Assembly (NCBI GenBank): GCA_916610825.1
Contig: OU744448.1
Coordinates: 20,315,032 to 20,379,031 of the forward strand
DNA length: 64,000 nucleotides
Reading direction: 5' to 3'
Source of the DNA: Haliclystus octoradiatus
Lineage: Eukaryota; Cnidaria; Staurozoa; Stauromedusae; Haliclystidae
The notes beneath the pieces are model-generated. The model saw only the letters and a list, made by a program, of their open reading frames with translations. It ran no database searches and was not told where the DNA came from. Positions within the stretch are counted from its first letter, which is position 1. Each line of letters opens with the position of its first letter. Of this stretch, positions 61,414 to 64,000 are shown in pieces. Made by a program: the position numbers and the translations under genes.

Positions 61414-61480
61414 ATGCCTAGAAGGATAAGTGGTCCAACAATACTCCATTTTACATCACAAACAGAAGACACAATTCTCG
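61414..61480 (+). CDS. candidate first coding exon of an unrecognised gene
   Basis: ATG at 61414 opens MPRRISGPTILHFTSQTEDT, then IL and one base, ending at a consensus donor GTAAGT (61481). The 22 codons are polar and without a signal peptide. No second exon was found before the window ends, so the gene would continue to the right. I do not recognise the start. Confidence 0.35.
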
Positions 61481-64000
61481 GTAAGTCTTTTACAACTTAA
61501 ATGTTTAAATGCTTCATGTAAAGTCTGTCGAAGTCACTCATACCGTGGTTTTTACCCTGTTGCATGAGGGCTTACAGGACTCTGATGGCAATTGTTACTT
61601 TTAGTTTTCTTTTAAGTATCATAATCCCAAATAGCCTACTTTGTTATCAAGTCATCGTTGGCAGAAGAGATTACTGTGTCACTGTATCGCCAATATTAGC
61701 TTGATTTGTTATGAACTGTTCTCCGTTGGAAGAAAGGATTTACTGTGTCACCGTTTTATGTCAGCAGTTCTGTTTTGTTATCCACTGCACACACAGAGAT
61801 TTGACCCATAACAAATAAACAAATTCAGAGAATTGGTGTGGTACTTTTCAGTCGTCAAGCAGTTGTAAGTTGTACAAATACAAAATTGGAGTTGTAATTT
61901 AGAATTTTAGCTGCCTTCTATCCTTTTGTCGAAATGTACATTTATAATGTGCCATACATTGACAACGTCCACTGTGTCCACACATTGTTTACTTTAATCA
62001 TTATTATATGAGGTATGTGAATGGTGACCATTATGGACATGTGTAATCTCTGTGAGAAGTTGGCTAAAGTTAATAAAATGTTAGAGTTTGGGTCTCTCAT
62101 TTATGTAATTTACTGTATCAAATTTCAGAATCACCTGTTGTTATTACCAATGTCACTCAATGACTCATGCTGAGATTCACTCAACCGACACAGCAATAAT
62201 ATTTACATACCAATGCCTTTCATTGTGAAAACAAGTTCATTAACTGCAATACGTAACATACAATCCATATTTATTTCATTTGAACTATGTAGTCAACATA
62301 AAATGTACTTATGGATAACCCATATTTACAAATATATTTGATTTGAAATATGTAGTACAATGGAGTATCAATTATCTCCTTTTCACTATGCTTTACATGT
62401 ATGTAACGATTAATTATCAAAACTGAAATGAATTATCAGTGTTGTTCTGCATTTTTAATTCCTTCTCATGACTATTTTATTTCATTGACATTCTCTTTGA
62501 CAAGACATACTGCAGGCTACTAACGGGAGCGAAGCGACCTCTTTGAGGAAGCCGAAGGCTGACTGGCCCCGGGCGCAGGCCGCAAGCTTGAAGCAATTTG
62601 AAGGCTTGTTATTAATAAATCGACTACAATAAAATCAACGTCGGTTGATGATAGAAATTAGTGAGTCCTTGTTGATATTCTTTATAAATGGAAAGCATAA
62701 TACCTGGCGGAAACTCATTGTCTGTGTGAAAGAGCTGATGATTTATTTAAGACAAAGAAGGAGATGATTGGTAATTTGAGGAAATTGGCATCGATCAATT
62801 TGTCGTCATGGCAGAATTGACTTGTCTCTAATCATAGTCAGTAGAAAAGAAAATTTAAATTTTCTATTCTATTGACTATGCTCTAATACAATTCAATTAT
62901 ATAAGGCTTTATGGACTACTTTCTAATATTAAAGAAATAACGAAAACTGGATTTTTAACAAGGACCGACTTTTCGAAAAAGCTATACATGCTAAATCCGC
63001 CCATAAATCCATCAAACAGTGTAATAATAATAATAACGATAATAATATAATAATATTAATAGTGTGATTGTTCCACACCAATTCTTGGTATAGTGCTCAA
63101 TGAAATTAATCAGAGCATTTATAGGTTGAAATAGATCGCCTGATGATCACCTTCTTGTGTAAAACTTGAAGTAGCTTAATTATAGAAAGTTCAATTTTTG
63201 ACTCTCATTCTAAATGTACAAGATATATATACATAATTCAAATCTTTAAGATGCTTCATTGTCATACAACTTTATACAGTTTATCATTAGCTTGATGTAT
63301 GGCTAAGATAAGCTAAAAATTACATATTTTACGGCAACATTTTCGGAATAGCACGCCCATTAATCCAGTCATATCAAAACAACAAGAAAAGCGACTTCAT
63401 CAATAATAAATATGTAGAATAGCCTCCCAATCGACATAGCGACTGCGCTAATCGGAGAAACTATACAAAGGGGGTCTGCAAATCGTTGGGTGCTATATTC
63501 TACGCATATGTTAGCAAATAATTTTCATTAATTGACGATTTTGAAGAAAACAATGATTTTGAAGAAAACAATGTGTTGTTTGAAAAGTACGAAAAGTTTG
63601 CAGCCGGTTTAAACGTATTCAAGCAGACGAAGCGCAGCAGACGAGCAATATTTGTCCAATGCGTCTAGACAAAATTGTATATACTTTTCCTTGCATCTCA
63701 CAGACGCCAGAAATTTGATGTAAAAAGACATACGGTGTCACAGACGTTATTATTATGATTCTTTATTTATGGCTTATGAAAATAGTACATGATATTCCAC
63801 GTGGTTTCTTAATTAATCCCACTGCTCAGACTGAACGGAGCAACTTTAAAACAAGGACAATCAAGATATATTAAAATTATACTACATAGAGTAACTTCAT
63901 AGATCTAATGAATGCAAAGCTGCAAACAGTGAAAAGCAAGATTTTGTAAATATCATGCTCATCTGCTCTTCTCCGTTCCCTTTGCTCTAATTTATATTAT
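61481..64000. other. no gene seen; minor repeats
   Basis: This would be the first intron of the candidate plus-strand gene or plain intergenic DNA. A GC-richer patch at about 62520-62615 with GCGAAGCGACC and GCCGAAGGC words looks like a repeat fragment. A 17-bp unit (TTTTGAAGAAAACAATG) is duplicated near 63540-63572. Nothing else can be supported. Confidence 0.35.

Noticed and set aside
63540-63572. Two tandem copies of TTTTGAAGAAAACAATG as a possible array
   Set aside because: Only two units; no sign of a CRISPR-like or satellite structure, and CRISPR is not expected in animal DNA.

Overview
The window is animal nuclear DNA: AT-rich, with GT-AG introns, a eukaryotic tRNA gene, tRNA-derived SINEs, many decayed LINEs, one LTR retrotransposon and several short terminal-inverted-repeat elements. 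An intronless INSM-type zinc-finger gene and the style of the repeats point to a marine invertebrate, but the species cannot be read from the sequence.

Layout. 1-237: N-terminal exon of an unrecognised minus-strand gene that runs off the left edge. 886-3535: a large foldback (inverted-repeat) element. 3.7-8.1 kb: a decayed LINE split by a young LTR retrotransposon (4684-7675, target duplication TATTG, LTRs that read identical) that has lost reverse transcriptase, RNase H and most of integrase, followed by a SINE. 9783-11874: a small two-exon plus-strand gene of the UQCC3/CBP4 mitochondrial complex III assembly family, with a LINE piece in its intron. 16010-17182: the INSM gene (minus). 17.2-43.6 kb: repeat-rich DNA holding a (TTA)n tract of about 1 kb, nested LINEs, a full SINE, a Harbinger-like fragment, a LINE whose ORF1 carries CCCH fingers, and a tRNA-Ile(AAT) at 37691-37763.

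The main content is one long minus-strand gene at 43598-60397. I could splice 22 consecutive exons by hand; every junction is GT-AG, every phase matches, and there is no internal stop. The protein (at least 1276 residues, N-terminus missing) joins a seven-repeat FG-GAP/VCBS propeller plus ASPIC/UnbV domain (CRTAC1-like), a linker of about 110 residues, an animal haem peroxidase domain and one C-terminal membrane helix. I know of no named family with this architecture. The peroxidase keeps the distal His, catalytic Arg, proximal His and calcium loop, but has Ser and Val at the two positions that form covalent haem esters in myeloperoxidase-type enzymes. Its introns hold a hAT-like element with a perfect 8-bp target duplication and a pair of opposed SINEs around one exon.

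Right of it, 61414-61480 looks like the first coding exon of a divergent plus-strand gene. The remaining intergenic stretches show nothing I can support.
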